Below the pieces are notes generated by a model. That model saw only the letters and a list, made by a program, of their open reading frames with translations, was not told the DNA's origin and searched no databases. Both the position numbers and the translations under genes were made by a program. 64,000 nucleotides of DNA, from positions 74,671,129 to 74,735,128 of the forward strand of contig NC_054702.1 in assembly GCF_016097555.1 (NCBI RefSeq), written 5' to 3'. Shown here piece by piece: positions 25,582 to 37,106 of this stretch; the stretch's first letter is position 1, and each line of letters opens with the position of its first letter. This stretch comes from Gigantopelta aegis (lineage: Eukaryota > Mollusca > Gastropoda > Neomphalida > Peltospiridae).

Positions 25582-25678
25582 CAGTATGTTGAAGGTTCTA
25601 ATGTATCAAATCGATTCCTATTGCCGTTAATGTTAACGTTTACTAATAAAATTTATATTTATAAGCAGCGTACTAACA

Positions 25679-26066
25679 AAGAAAGAAAGAAATGTTTTAT
25701 TTAACGACACACTCAACACATTTTATTTACGGTTATATGGCATCAGACATATGGTTAAGGACCACACAGATTTTGAGAGGAAACCCGCTGTCGCCATTAC
25801 ATGGGCTACTCTTCCGATTGGTAGCAAGGGATCTTTTATTTGCGCTTCCCACAGGCAGGATAGCACAAACCATGGCCTTTGTTGAACCAGTTATGGATCA
25901 CTGGTCGGTGCAAGTGGTTTACACCTACCCATTGAGCCTTGCGGAGTACTCACTCAGGGTTTGGAGTCGGTATCTGGATTAAAAATCCCATGCCTTGACT
26001 GGGATCCGAACCCAGTACCTACCAGCCTGTAGACCGATGACCTGCCACGACGCCACCGAGGCCGGT
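25679..26066 (-). mobile_element. SINE H2-T1 with 10-bp target duplication
   Basis: Flanked by CGTACTAACA at 25669-25678 and 26067-26076. The tail is at the left, with a GAAAGAAAGAAATG run. The right end is the complement of a tRNA-like head with an A box (GGCGTCGTGG) and a B box (GGGTTCGGATCCC). Reading frames shared with other H2 copies (MGYSFRLAARDLLFALPTGR type) come from the SINE, not from a gene. Confidence 0.93.
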
Positions 26067-26766
26067 CGTACTAACACAGGCTGTACACTAATAAAAAGTG
26101 TGGCACATCACATATCATCTACCTGCAAGAAAATGGAGCAGGTCAACTCGCCCCCTACTAACTCGCCCTACACTGCTTTGTCAACTTGCCCCCAGGGCCA
26201 AAATGTTACCAACTCGCCCTAGTGGTTGGCCAACTCGCCCCAGTTGCACTTTATTACGTTCAAAGTAAATTTATATTTGATTTCAGGCCAGAACATTCAT
26301 TGGAAGTTCAAAAATGTAAATTGTTACAGTAATAGCATGTGCAATTCACAATTAGGCCTAATATATTAAACTAGCTGCTTTCGTCTGCTGTAGGCCTAAC
26401 CAAACCGACACAGATGTGTTGCAGCTATGCAATTATTAGTTCACTGATTGGTGTTTACCTATGACAAAACGTTGGAACAATAAAAGGGAAAAACCCACTA
26501 CGGTCCTGCTTCGGTTAGTCGCGTGACCAAGAAATCGTACATTTCCATTAGTTTTGTGGCAATAAACACAAGTGATCCTCAAGACAATGTCGGCTGTGGA
26601 GACTGTTTTTAATCTCTGTTGTACACTAATTAAGGAAATAATTAAAGGTACAGACTTACAGAAAATTTTGAAGGAGGTTTCACAATGTATTGCAATAACT
26701 TAAATGCCAATAGTTAAGACAAAATGGGAGAATAATTATAAGATAAACTAGTACATGCATTCCATC

Positions 26767-28402
26767 GTGACGGAATCACACATCGCACGCATTTTAGAAC
26801 CTTTCCAATGAAATGTCGAACTTTCTTTTACTATTTGGATTAATAAACGTCGGGAATTTTTAAATCTTGCATTGTGTCCTACAACATAAGGGCTGATTCA
26901 GATTCTAGGGTGGATATAGTTGTATTTTTAAAATTATTATTAACTTTCGTGACGGAATCACACACACAAAATTAATGGCAATTTTCCAACAAGGCATAAT
27001 TGACAAAAATAATATGCTCCCCTTTGATACGTATTGGAATAACTTCTGTTTTGTCATATGGGTGTATTAATGTTATTAATCAAATTAATTTTCTTTATAA
27101 ACTGATGACTAAGTTTCTTAAACAAGATTGCCTAAAATCTTTGAAAGAATCACAAAATCAGCGTGACGGAATCACGAGTGATTAAACACGCGTCTAAGGA
27201 TATACATTCTCGCTTAATATGCAAATGGAAGTTCTGTAACAGTTATTAGTTACCACAAAATACATTAAAGGGGAAGTATCAAACTTGTTATAGTGACCAA
27301 ACTTATTTATTAACTTTTGTTTTCAAATTAAAAGATTAAATCTTGAAAAACGTGGTCATACACAATTAAAACCATTTAACTTCATATACTAATAGAGTAA
27401 CATCGATTTTATTTGAGGGATCTTTGACTTAAATGACAAGTTCAGCACGTAACGTAACGGTTATTGCATAAGTTGTTTACAATAATTATCTGACGGACAA
27501 GAACTGATTGCTGCTTTGCTTTGCCATCGGACATAACGCTGGTAGGTACAGGGTTCAATGGGTAAACTATTTGATACACACCTTTTGGATAGAATGTCTT
27601 TCATTAAACATTTAAATGTTTTGTCTTCTGAGTTGTTTTAGATGTTCTTGGTCAGTTACTGTCACGACTTGGGTGAAACGTTTATTACATATTGGGTAGC
27701 AGAAGAGCGATCATCATTTACTTAGTTCGATGGAGCATGTTGAAGATTAAGAACGGATAAAACACTTGGTATAGGCCTACCATATGTATAGTGGGCCGTG
27801 TGTGTATTGCAGAGAGAGAGAGAGACGTAATAGAGGGCAGATGCACTTAGAGAGGCCATGTGAGAGTAGTTACGTAATACCTCTGCGAGTGCGGGAGAGG
27901 CGACGATGGCGTCAGTAAGTCTGACGAGAGCGTTGGAAAGAGGGGGAGGTACCGAGAGAGAGAGGAGAACGAAAGAGCGTGTGCTTTGGTAAATATCATT
28001 TCTGCTCTGTGTATAACCTTGATGTGATTGATGTGAGATACTGTTTACAGCTTTAAAACATAAGGAGGTTGTTGTTAAACAAAGCGGGAAATGGCGGCAT
28101 TAATACAACAAAATTCCAAACCGATGACTCGTTATTATACAAATGACATCTGCCCCAAGTTCAGCCAGAAAACGTTGTGCTAACGTTTGCAAACTATTTG
28201 ATTGGTTCTCGACGTGGCCATTTGGTTTACCGTCTGTCACAGTTACTTGTAGTCAGCTTGCATCTGTGATATTATGACAAAAGGTAGTAGTATTCCTAGA
28301 CAGAACACCTAAATGTATTATTAATTATCATGTATACATTTAATTTGATATAAATATCACGATGTCCAAATGAAATAGCGATGTAAATTGTGACGGAATC
28401 AC
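26767..28402. repeat. Four dispersed copies of GTGACGGAATCAC
   Basis: The 13-mer, with GTGA/TCAC inverted halves, occurs exactly at 26767-26779, 26949-26961, 27163-27175 and 28390-28402. Two copies are followed by TCGCAC within a few bases. All lie inside the 3-kb inverted-repeat element. Confidence 0.85.
27795..28000. repeat. Purine-rich GA segment
   Basis: Strongly strand-asymmetric, with GAGAGAGAGA runs and GGGGGAGG. It holds ATGGCGTCA directly followed by GTAAGT, which could be a tiny first exon but has no other support. Confidence 0.4.
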
Positions 28403-29133
28403 AAAAATCGCACACTGACGGCAAACAAATTAATCTCGTCATTGAAGGGACAAGCACTTAATGACCCTTAAATAATACCTCATACTCTATACGAGTTTAC
28501 ATCATTACAACGAGCACAAACATGTATAGGTACCAATCAAAATTATGTCCATGAGCTTGGTGTTGAGACTAGCCCAATCTTAAAATCGCAAGCAATAAAC
28601 AATTTGAGTTTCATTCTGGATATTATATATCATCGGCCCACAGAAAAAGAAAAAAAAATGCACATAGATAATTTTAAAAAGCAGATGTAAAATAATTTGA
28701 GATATTAATGTATTTGAAAAAGTCCGATTTGAAGACATTTAACAATATTTTATTTTTGACTGTTCGGTGTACGTTTACGTGGAATTCATGAATAGCACAC
28801 TGTACATCGTCATTATTAACAACAGATTATTGTTTTTCCGATATTAGGACCTCTACAATACAACACTAGTTTTAACAAGACATGCAAGTGATCGTAATAG
28901 CAGAGTTTCACTGTAATGTTAATAAATAAAATGACATACCAAAGTTGTAGACGTTTATTATTAATGATATCGTCCACATTATTTATGGCCAGTAAAGTTG
29001 AAATTGCGGTGAGTTGACCAAACACTGGGGCGAACTGACCAAACAGTGGAGCGAGTTGGTAACGTTTTGGGGTCGAGTTGACTAAACCGTTTGGGGCGAG
29101 CTACTTTTGAGGCGAGTTGACCAGCATTCCTGA

Positions 29134-30236
29134 AATTGGATGTCACAAACCATTATGAGATTTAATTAATGTTTTCATTAGCAATCCCCATTTTTGTTTA
29201 AAATCTCTGTTCCATTTTTGAATATAGCCTACACTAGTTTCCACCTCTTGTGTATACTGCATAACAAATAAAAGTGTATTTAAAGTAGTGTCGGAAATAG
29301 AATAAAACAGATTTTCATCGATTTTTTCTTTCATATTAAACTTGACAAGTAAATATTTTGTAAATATCTATTTAACGATACTCTATCTAATTTAGCATGT
29401 ACTTGTTTGGGCTTCCATTGATGTACAAGGTGGTGTTTACTCTTGAAATTAAAAGAAAGATGTCAGTAAACAGGTGATTTGTGCACTTTATTGAAACAGA
29501 CTTTAACAAATTTTGATCGACATGTGTCAATTTCATTGCTGTTGCTATATGTGAGGGACCGTCTCTGATGACGGTTTACCCCTTTCCCTCTCCAAAACAA
29601 AATATTTGTAAACATTTCTAAGTACTACCACGGTTATTTTTACTCCGTAAATATTTCACGGTGCACTTCGAATTTTGAAACGGAACTGTCTTCTTTGCTA
29701 CAATGTAACCCGTGCTCCAAATCAATTTCTAACATTAATAAAGTTAACATTTAAAATTTTGTATTAAAAAAAGATCACCATCACCACCAACCCCCCTCCC
29801 CCCCCCTCCTCCGTTAAAGTTATATATTATAGCTTAGTCTATAACAATTTAAAATTTCATAAAAAGTACATTGAATATTAACAATGTAGTCTGATGTGAG
29901 GGTATATTAATCTATAACAATGTACATGCCGTTTTAGAACCATATTGCTCGTTATTCACTTTACTTTCTTATTAGGTCTACATTGTTATAAACATCATCA
30001 TGGAATTTAAACCTGGTACTAAATACATAATTATTACACTTTGTATAATTTTATATTAATTAAACATTTATAAAAATTAGTAGGCCTACGTTTTGACTGA
30101 ATATAAATTATACTGCAATTGGTAAGAACAGCCTCACAGGTGATGCGCAGAGCATCATACAATATTTTTTCTAACTTTTCTGATAAATACAGAGTACAGT
30201 TATTCCAAATCATGTCTGCATAAGGCTGGAACGGAT
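29134..30236. other. Non-coding stretch, nothing recognised
   Basis: AT-rich sequence without a supported exon or repeat boundary. Short C/T-rich run near 29790-29812. Confidence 0.5.
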
Positions 30237-30452
30237 AAAGTTTGTTTTGCTTAACGACACCACTAGAGAATATTGATTGATTAATCTTCCATTATTGGAT
30301 GTCAAACATTTGGTAATTTTGACTACAGTCTTAGAGACGATGCCCGCTACATTTTATAGCCACCATTCCACAGGCAGATAACAGCTTTTGATATACCAGT
30401 CGTGGTACACTGGGTATAACGAGAAATAGCTCAGTGGGCCCCCAATAAATTA
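30237..30452 (-). mobile_element. SINE copy, T2 tail, truncated head
   Basis: Tail AAAGTTTGTTTTGCTTAACG, then TTGGATGTCAAACATTTGGT, and body GATATACCAGTCGTGGTACA. It ends at GCTCAGTGGGCCC without the A and B boxes. Confidence 0.8.
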
Positions 30453-30501
30453 ACAATATAATTTTTCTAGCGAATTTTTAGACACCCGATATTTTAGCGA
30501 G

Positions 30502-30645
30502 CGAATGAATGAATGAATGAATGAATGAATTAATGTTTAACGACACCCCAGCACGAACAATAAATCGGCTATTGGGTGTCAAACTATGGTAAATGCAAAA
30601 CAAAATTAATGATCAACATCAATATAAAAATTCAATTTAGCGAAC
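30502..30645 (-). mobile_element. SINE-like repeat with ATGA-repeat tail
   Basis: (GAAT)n followed by TTAATGTTTAACGACACCCC, GGCTATTGGGTGTCAAACTA and GATCAACATCA. The same order recurs at 59038-59195, defining a separate SINE-like family whose tail is GTCGTTAAACATTCATTC when read on the minus strand. Confidence 0.65.
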
Positions 30646-30811
30646 GAAGAAAATTAGTTCATATTAAGCATGATTAAGTATGATGTATTTAACTGTGCCA
30701 AAAATAATATTACAAAAATAACGTCCATCTCCTGGCAGTAAATTGAGGAACATTGTGATGCCGTTTGACAATGGAGGAAATGCAATGTATATCCGAGGGG
30801 TGTGTGTGGGA

Positions 30812-30834
30812 GGGGGGGGGGGGGGGGGGGGGGG
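30812..30834. repeat. Poly-G run
   Basis: A 23-bp G homopolymer. It creates proline-rich phantom frames on the minus strand. Confidence 0.9.
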
Positions 30835-31206
30835 TCTTTCGGCATGTATAGCGTTGGTATTTAACATGATTAAACCCCCAATTCGATGTATTTAACTGCT
30901 TAATTTATAAAACAAAATAATGTAGACAAAAATATTTATTAGTAAAATGATGTTCTTTATCAAAGGGCGGTATACCACGAGAAAATTAAATACCATCCGA
31001 CAAACTTGGAATGACTATCCCCAGCTAATTAAGGCATTGCAACATAAGTGTACTCCAAGATGGCCGCCAACATATAAGCAAATCGTAATTTATAACACGG
31101 AAATCGTAAAACAATCTTGCTTGACATGGATCAAATAATTTACAATGCCAACATTGTTGTGATAAATGAGCAAATGCACGCAAATTACCAGTTACTAGTG
31201 TTTTTA

Positions 31207-32448
31207 CGAAGGGTGGCCGAAAAGCTCTGGTATTACTTACGAATCATTCGAAACATACAATTCATTATCTGATGCATACAATAAGTAAAATTGCCTCTTT
31301 TGTGATATATACCACTGGTGCTGCACTGACGTCAATGAACCCATCGACGGGGATCGACCCTAGACCGACTGCACATCATATGAGCGATTTACCACTGGGC
31401 TACAGCCAGCCCTAGACATCAGCAGCATTTCATTATTAGATTACAAGACGTAAACTGAATAATAAGTACATTTTAGCATATACTATATTATCATAAAGAA
31501 CGAGATTAAAAAAATAAATCTTTTGACTGAAATGCCAATATGTTACTGGCGAATATATATTTAGATTGGCGAAAAAAATTGAAGATTGGCGAATTTTTTG
31601 GCGAACAAAAATAGCAACTCAGGGCTAGCCCTGGAATGATGTATTGTACACTCATTTTGCATGTATTAAATACAATATGTTTTATGCTCATATGCTGAAT
31701 TTGAACCAAATACATAATCTTGTAGCATATCTCTACAGTCATCAAAGTGACTAGATATTCTCTGTTCATAAAAAAGAATGGACAAAATTGGCTTCTGCGC
31801 TGTCATCAAGTATCTCCAACATCCATCCATGCGGCATTGGTATCAAACTTAACGGATAATTATCCTTCCTTTGTCACTGTTAGTAGTTAAGAGGTGGGCA
31901 GTGGAGTTCAAGAGCAGAAGAGAGCGTCGAAAATGATCCAAGACCAGGACAATCTTCAACTGACACTACCAAAGAAAATGTTGATAAAATACAAGTATGG
32001 TCGACGACTCACCACACATCACATAACCAATACAATATGCATTTCGCATGAGAAAGTTAAGGAATAAATTGGGTATAACAAAGGTTTCAGCACGGTTGGT
32101 TCCAATACACCTATACACATTTTGTTGTCATGGCTGCTTTGTATGACTGTGGCTTTGAACTTATTAATCATCTTCCGTATTCACCAGATTTGGCACCACC
32201 AGATTTCTACCTCTTCCCAAACTTGAAGAAAAAACTGGTAAGCATTATGCAAATGACGATGGCATCATTTCTGTTGTGGATGACCTTTTAATCCACCAGG
32301 AGGAAGTCTGCAACAGTAGTGTGATCTAGGCATTCGCGCATCGTTGGCAGCAGTGTGTAAACCGCGGAGAGGGGTATGTTGAAAAATAATAACAAACTCC
32401 GTCAAAGTAATTTATAATAGTTAGGCTCAGAACCTTTCAGCAATCCCT
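31207..32448 (+). pseudogene. Decayed mariner-like transposon
   Basis: Around 31795-31965 the translation has the mariner N-terminal order (RSVIKYL, KRWAVEFKSRRESVENDPRPGQSSTDTT broken by stops), then a partial SAR-type helix. A large deletion follows, and at 32130-32240 come ALYDCGFELINHLPYSPDL and DFYLFPNLK, the DD34D region with D rather than E. Terminal remnants may be GGTGGCCGAAAAGCTCT near 31207 and the complement of GAACCTTTCAGCAATCC near 32425. Multiple stops and frameshifts make it inactive. Confidence 0.75.
31305..31412 (-). mobile_element. SINE H1 head fragment
   Basis: Complement of an H1 head: CCATCGACGGGGATCGACCC (B-box side), then TTACCACTGGGCTACAGCC (A-box side). It lies between the possible mariner left end and its coding remnant, so it probably inserted into that element. 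Confidence 0.7.
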
Positions 32449-32451
32449 TAT

Positions 32452-33470
32452 AGTTTTGTCATTCCCATTTTCTATCTCTATATAATTGATATATACCTTA
32501 TCTTTGCATTTTGTTGACCAAGACAATTTATCGAACAAAATGTATAATCGTGTGACGCCAACATTTCTCACTATAACATGGCAATTACTAGTATGCTTCA
32601 ACTATACCTGGACACGATCGGCCATTACCAAATGAACTTAGTGGCTAACTATTAACATAATTAAGAGGATTGTAGCGGTTGTTTTAGCATTTATCTCATA
32701 ACAGCTACATTTTCAATCAAAATTTTGTATTGTGTTATTGAAAGCTACAGCGACTTAATTGCATAATTTCAGGGATGCTTCTTCTGATTTCTGTCCAAAT
32801 GATAGTGCTACTAGCAAGAACTACAATGGGTAATGGGAAAACAGCAATGAAAAAGATTGCTTTTCATTTAATGACCCATGCCCTTCCAGGTTGTAATACT
32901 GCTGCTATAATATAAAGGGTTACAAAAGCAAGAGTTTTAAACCTATTAAACCTGGGAACGTAGATGCTAATATGGATAAGTCACCAGAAAGGCTACATTT
33001 AGATGGTACAGACGTTGATTGGTGAAAATACGAAGCTTTAGAGCATCTCCACTAGTAACTATTCCACATGGAGTGAAACCATGCTCCCTTCGAAATCATC
33101 CGATTCAATGTAGCTTTTTAACCAAATAACCGACTGGGTAATGTTGGTATTCAAGGTGATGTATTTTATGTTTGTGCATTGTTAGGCCACCTAAGATTGG
33201 GTGTTGTATATTCAAAATCAATCATTTTTGCTAGGCAGCAACTCTTTTGTTGATATTTGATATGGCAACTCATTATGGCAATATTATACGTGTAACGGAA
33301 TAACCGGATACATATACTACAAATTACAATGTACAGCGAGAAAACTTGATGTTGGACGAATTAGTCGAGACAAACAGTCCTGGTCATTCAAATGTAGTAA
33401 TGAAGTATATACATATTATATATGTATGTATCCATTATCAAGAGATAGAAAATGGGAATGATAAAAACTG
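32452..33470. repeat. Inverted-repeat element, about 1 kb
   Basis: GTCATTCCCATTTTCTATCTCT at the left (from about 32458) is inverted at 33440-33467 and the match continues in diverged form for about 40-50 bp. No coding capacity; no target duplication identified. Confidence 0.5.
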
Positions 33471-34080
33471 ATTCCAGTCTTTATGAAAACATCAGTCATT
33501 GACTGCGACTTGGCCATTTATCACAGCCAGATTGGCATTATAGACTTGGTCTATATGATGTAACATTTCTTCTAGATAGTTTAAAAATAGAAAATAGATT
33601 GGTGCACCCTTAAGACATAGAGGTCAGCATAAGAATTGTTATTTTAGGTGACATTTTTGATGACTTTACTTGTAGATATACATGTATTTTTAATAGATTG
33701 AACATCCTCAAAACTTAGCAATTGGATTCAAAAAGATTGTTTCAAGTGATGCACGTAACACATTTCTTTATTTTTGCAGCCATTTTGTTAACCATATTGA
33801 ATTCTGGAAGCGATAAAATTTCTCAGTAGAAAGTTAATGCAAGAATTGAATTTCCTGTCCCCTACAATACCCTGTATTTGAAGTACAGATTATTTTTGGG
33901 GCAAAATAGAATGTAAGGTATAGCCACTTCTTACTCCTAACGGCCATTTTAGGGGTCATCTTGGATTTAAATGGTGATGCAATATCTCAGTTAGCATATG
34001 TTGTAAATGTATTCCTTGGTGACTTACAAAACCTCAGTTCCTAAGTTCACAATCTTGCTATAGTTGATGTAAAATTAAAT

Positions 34081-34440
34081 AAATTATTTTGGAGTTCGCT
34101 GGTAAAAAACAAACACTTCACATATTAATAACTATACACACTCTACAGGAAGAAACCCTACAGCACCCTCTTTCAACAATGTTTCAGTAGGCCTAAAATA
34201 CGTAGGTGCTGTCGGGTTTCTTCCTGTTGTGTGTATATTATTAGTAAAATATTTATTACCAGCGAACTCCAAAATTATCAATGTAAAGGTATTCATAAGG
34301 TATTAACGTCAAACATTGCTGAAAGTGGGTGCTGTCGGGTTTCTTCGTACAATGTGTAAATTAATTATTTAATATGTGAAGTATTCGTTAAAAGCGAACT
34401 CCCAAATGATCAAGGTAAAGATATTTATAAGATAAATGAC
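34081..34440. repeat. Three-arm repeat: one inverted and two direct copies
   Basis: A segment containing GTGCTGTCGGGTTTCTTC and GCGAACTCC occurs on the plus strand at 34203-34285 and 34330-34410, and inverted at 34090-34168. The two direct copies continue with TCAA-GTAAAG-TATT-ATAAG. The first pair could form a large hairpin. Confidence 0.65.
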
Positions 34441-34639
34441 GGATTTGGCACTTGTTCACAAAACCTGCCAATGACATAACACCTTACGTGTGGTACCGGA
34501 GTTAAAAATATAGATCAGCTGGGAACCTTGAAGTAAGTAATGAGTGTGCATTATAATCATTTGCCAGTTTACTATCGAGCGATGCAGATCACCTAGGGCA
34601 ATTCAACTCCACCACAACCACTGCGCTCTGCTCGAAAAA

Positions 34640-34950
34640 AGTTTGTTTGTTTTGTTTAACGACTCCTCTAGAATAGAACACCCTTATATATTAATCATAG
34701 GCTATTGGATGTCAAACGTTTGGTCATTTTTGACACGAAGTCCCAGAGGAAACCCACTAGAATGTTTTCCATTACCAGCAAGATATCTTATGTATGCACT
34801 TTCCCACAGACATGACAGCACATACCGCGGCCTTTGATATACCAGTCGCTCGGCACTCGCTGGGACGGGAAAAAACTAAATCAGAGAATGGGTCCACTGA
34901 GGAAAGCACCTCAGGCGAGTACTCTACCGACTAAGTTGGATCCCGGCCCG
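34640..34950 (-). mobile_element. SINE H5-T2
   Basis: Tail GTTTGTTTTGTTTAACGACT, body TTTGATATACCAGTCGCTCG, and complement of an H5 head (GGTCCACTGAGGAAAGCACC, CTCTACCGACTAAGTTGGAT). Confidence 0.8.
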
Positions 34951-35195
34951 CGCTCTACTAGATGTACACGGGAAGAGCGTGGTTGAGAACCAGATTACAC
35001 ACTCAGGTCCACAGCCACTGTCACTATTGTGTTTAGTGACCGACCGCCGACCGACCACACAAGGGAAGAGGACCAGAAGAAGACCAAGGACGCGATGAAG
35101 GTAAAGCCAAAGTGTAGGCGTAACATCACAATGCAGACACCTGAACATGACCTTGGTAGTTCCAGCGGACGTCCAGAATAACCAGCAACTCTCTA

Positions 35196-35660
35196 ACAAC
35201 CGAGCTGAGAAAATCAAATAAAATTTGCGAGATTTGCACCAAAGCCACCCTATCACGAGGAATGTTCCAGAGACATCCCCAAGCAGCCTGAAGTGACAAA
35301 CCAACTGTGTAGTGGGTGTTGGTAAATGGCGGCCATCTTGAAACAGTTTATATCATATCGTGGCTAGCTGAACAACATTATAAAGTCTTATATGAATGGT
35401 ATAGCATTAACAACAATTCCTGAAGGATAGCTGTTGTAAAAACCGAGAAAATCAAATCAAATGGTTCTTTTTGCACCTAAGCCACTACCCCACCCCCACC
35501 CTGTTAGAAAATAGGCTGTCACCTATTGTTGCTGCCACAATTCAACTCTACATTAAGGCTAGGAATGTTCTAAAAGCATCCACCAAGCATCCTAGAGTGA
35601 CACACCAATTATGTCGTGGGTGTTGTGCTAAACCATTTTTAGCTGGTCTTGGCTCCTAGA
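35196..35660. repeat. Diverged direct repeat pair
   Basis: 35196-35325 and 35440-35625 share, in order, GAGAAAATCAAAT, TTTGCACC, GGAATGTTC and a GTGGGTGTTG end. The open frames here have no family features. Confidence 0.45.
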
Positions 35661-35728
35661 TTATATAAGGAAGTTAAAAAGCGTGTTGAACTTATGCGAT
35701 GCGACGAAATGGTTAATAATTAAAAGGT

Positions 35729-35912
35729 TAAAAGTTCGTTTTGTTTAATAACACCACTACAGCACATTTATTTATTAATCATCGGCTACTGGATGTCAAA
35801 CATTTGGTAATTTTGACATATAGTCTTAGAGAGAAACCCGTTACATTTCCCTATTAGTAGCCAGGTGTCTTTTGTATGCACCATCCCACAGACAGGATAG
35901 CACATACACACA
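35729..35912 (-). mobile_element. SINE fragment, T2 tail
   Basis: Tail GTTCGTTTTGTTTAATAACA, then GGCTACTGGATGTCAAACAT and CACCATCCCACAGACAGGAT; stops before the head. Confidence 0.8.
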
Positions 35913-36029
35913 GAACCCAGGAACGTAGATAGCTCTCCAGGATGAAGCAAAATGTGAAAGTGGGAATAAAAAGGTATTATGTATACATGTAGTTACTATC
36001 GTGCTTATATCCAATTAAGGTTCAGTCAC

Positions 36030-36206
36030 GTCGGTCCTGGGCACACGCCTCAGCTATTTGGACTGTCTGTGGATTACAGGTTAGCTGTTAGTGTGAGAGA
36101 AGTTTGGAATCAAACTCGCTCTGGGTGGGAGTCGGTACCGTGAGATGAACCCAGTACCTACCATCCTTATGTCCGATGACTTAACCACTACACCACCGAG
36201 GCGGGT
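36030..36206 (-). mobile_element. tRNA-headed SINE of a separate family
   Basis: Its complement starts with an H2-like tRNA head (CCTCGGTGGTGTAGTGGTTA, then GGTACTGGGTTCATCTC). The body that follows (CGAGTTTGATTCCAAACTTC) is not shared with the other SINEs here. Confidence 0.6.
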
Positions 36207-36743
36207 ATAAAAGGTGTCTGTCAGACTATGTACCCATCGATCAAACCGTCCTTTGTAACAGAGTAATACGATTGATTTGATTTGATGAAGATTTTAACAT
36301 ACACTGCTGTGTAAATGCAATATACTGTAATCCCTCATAAGCCGGTTAATCAAACATCGATATTTGTCAAGGCTAACATGCAATCAAGTTCTTAGAAACG
36401 AACCATCTTTTGTTCATTTCAAAGGGCTCAGCGGTAATGACGCATGTAGGATATCGCAATAATAGGACTTTACACACAATGGTTACAGCGGCGCCGAGAT
36501 AAAAATATACAGGATTTAATCAAATGATCAATACTGGTTCAACATAAGCAACGTATACTTTCATACATAATACTCTAGGCATAATGTAAGTTGTGACACT
36601 TGTTTGAAACATTTTGGATTCAACCTATAGCCAAAAATAGCCAGACAGTTTTGTTTTTAAAGTGAAAATAGCGAACTATGAGTCATTTCTTACAAATACT
36701 CGGTGGGGGTAATTAATTTAACACGGACGCACGCACGCACACA

Positions 36744-37106
36744 TAGCTCTCAAAGTGACATATTGCCACAGCTTGTAAAGTGGCATCTTGTCATAACTCT
36801 CAAAGTGACATATTGTTACAGCTTTTAAAGTGGTATATTGTCACAGCTCTCAAACTGACATATTGTCTTCTCATCTCTCAAAGTGTCATATTGTCACAGC
36901 CCTCAAAGTGACATATTGTCACAGCTCTCAGTGTGACATAGTGTCACTTATTTCAAAGTGGCATATTGTCATATATATCAAAGTCACATATTGTTACAGC
37001 TCTCAAATTGGCACATTGACACATCTCTAAAAGTGACATATTGTCACAGCTCTCAATGTGATATATTGTCTCAGCTCTGTGTGTCACAGTTCTCAATGTC
37101 ACTCCT
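36744..37106. repeat. 25-bp minisatellite, about 14 units
   Basis: Imperfect tandem copies of a unit like AGCTCTCAAAGTGACATATTGTCAC broken here as AGCTCTCAAAGTGACATA plus TTGTCAC. The period is 25 bp, which is not a multiple of three, so the histidine/serine-rich open frames across it are artefacts. Confidence 0.85.

Larger units (their letters stand above)
26123..29133. mobile_element. 3-kb inverted-repeat element with CAACTCGCCCC-rich ends
   Basis: About 110-120 bp at the left (26139-26245) is inverted at the right (29005-29125), roughly three-quarters identical by eye. Each arm is itself built from repeated GGTCAACTCGCCCC-like words. No transposase ORF is present; four exact copies of GTGACGGAATCAC lie inside. 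Target duplication not resolved, so outer limits are approximate. Confidence 0.6.

Noticed and set aside
25692..25982. Recurring open frames of the type FRLAARDLLFALPTGR at 25692, 39551, 44061 and 46067
   Set aside because: They coincide exactly with H2-type SINE copies with target duplications; the shared protein is a by-product of the repeat body.
36744..37106. CRISPR-like direct repeats
   Set aside because: Units are contiguous without unique spacers, and the genome is clearly animal.
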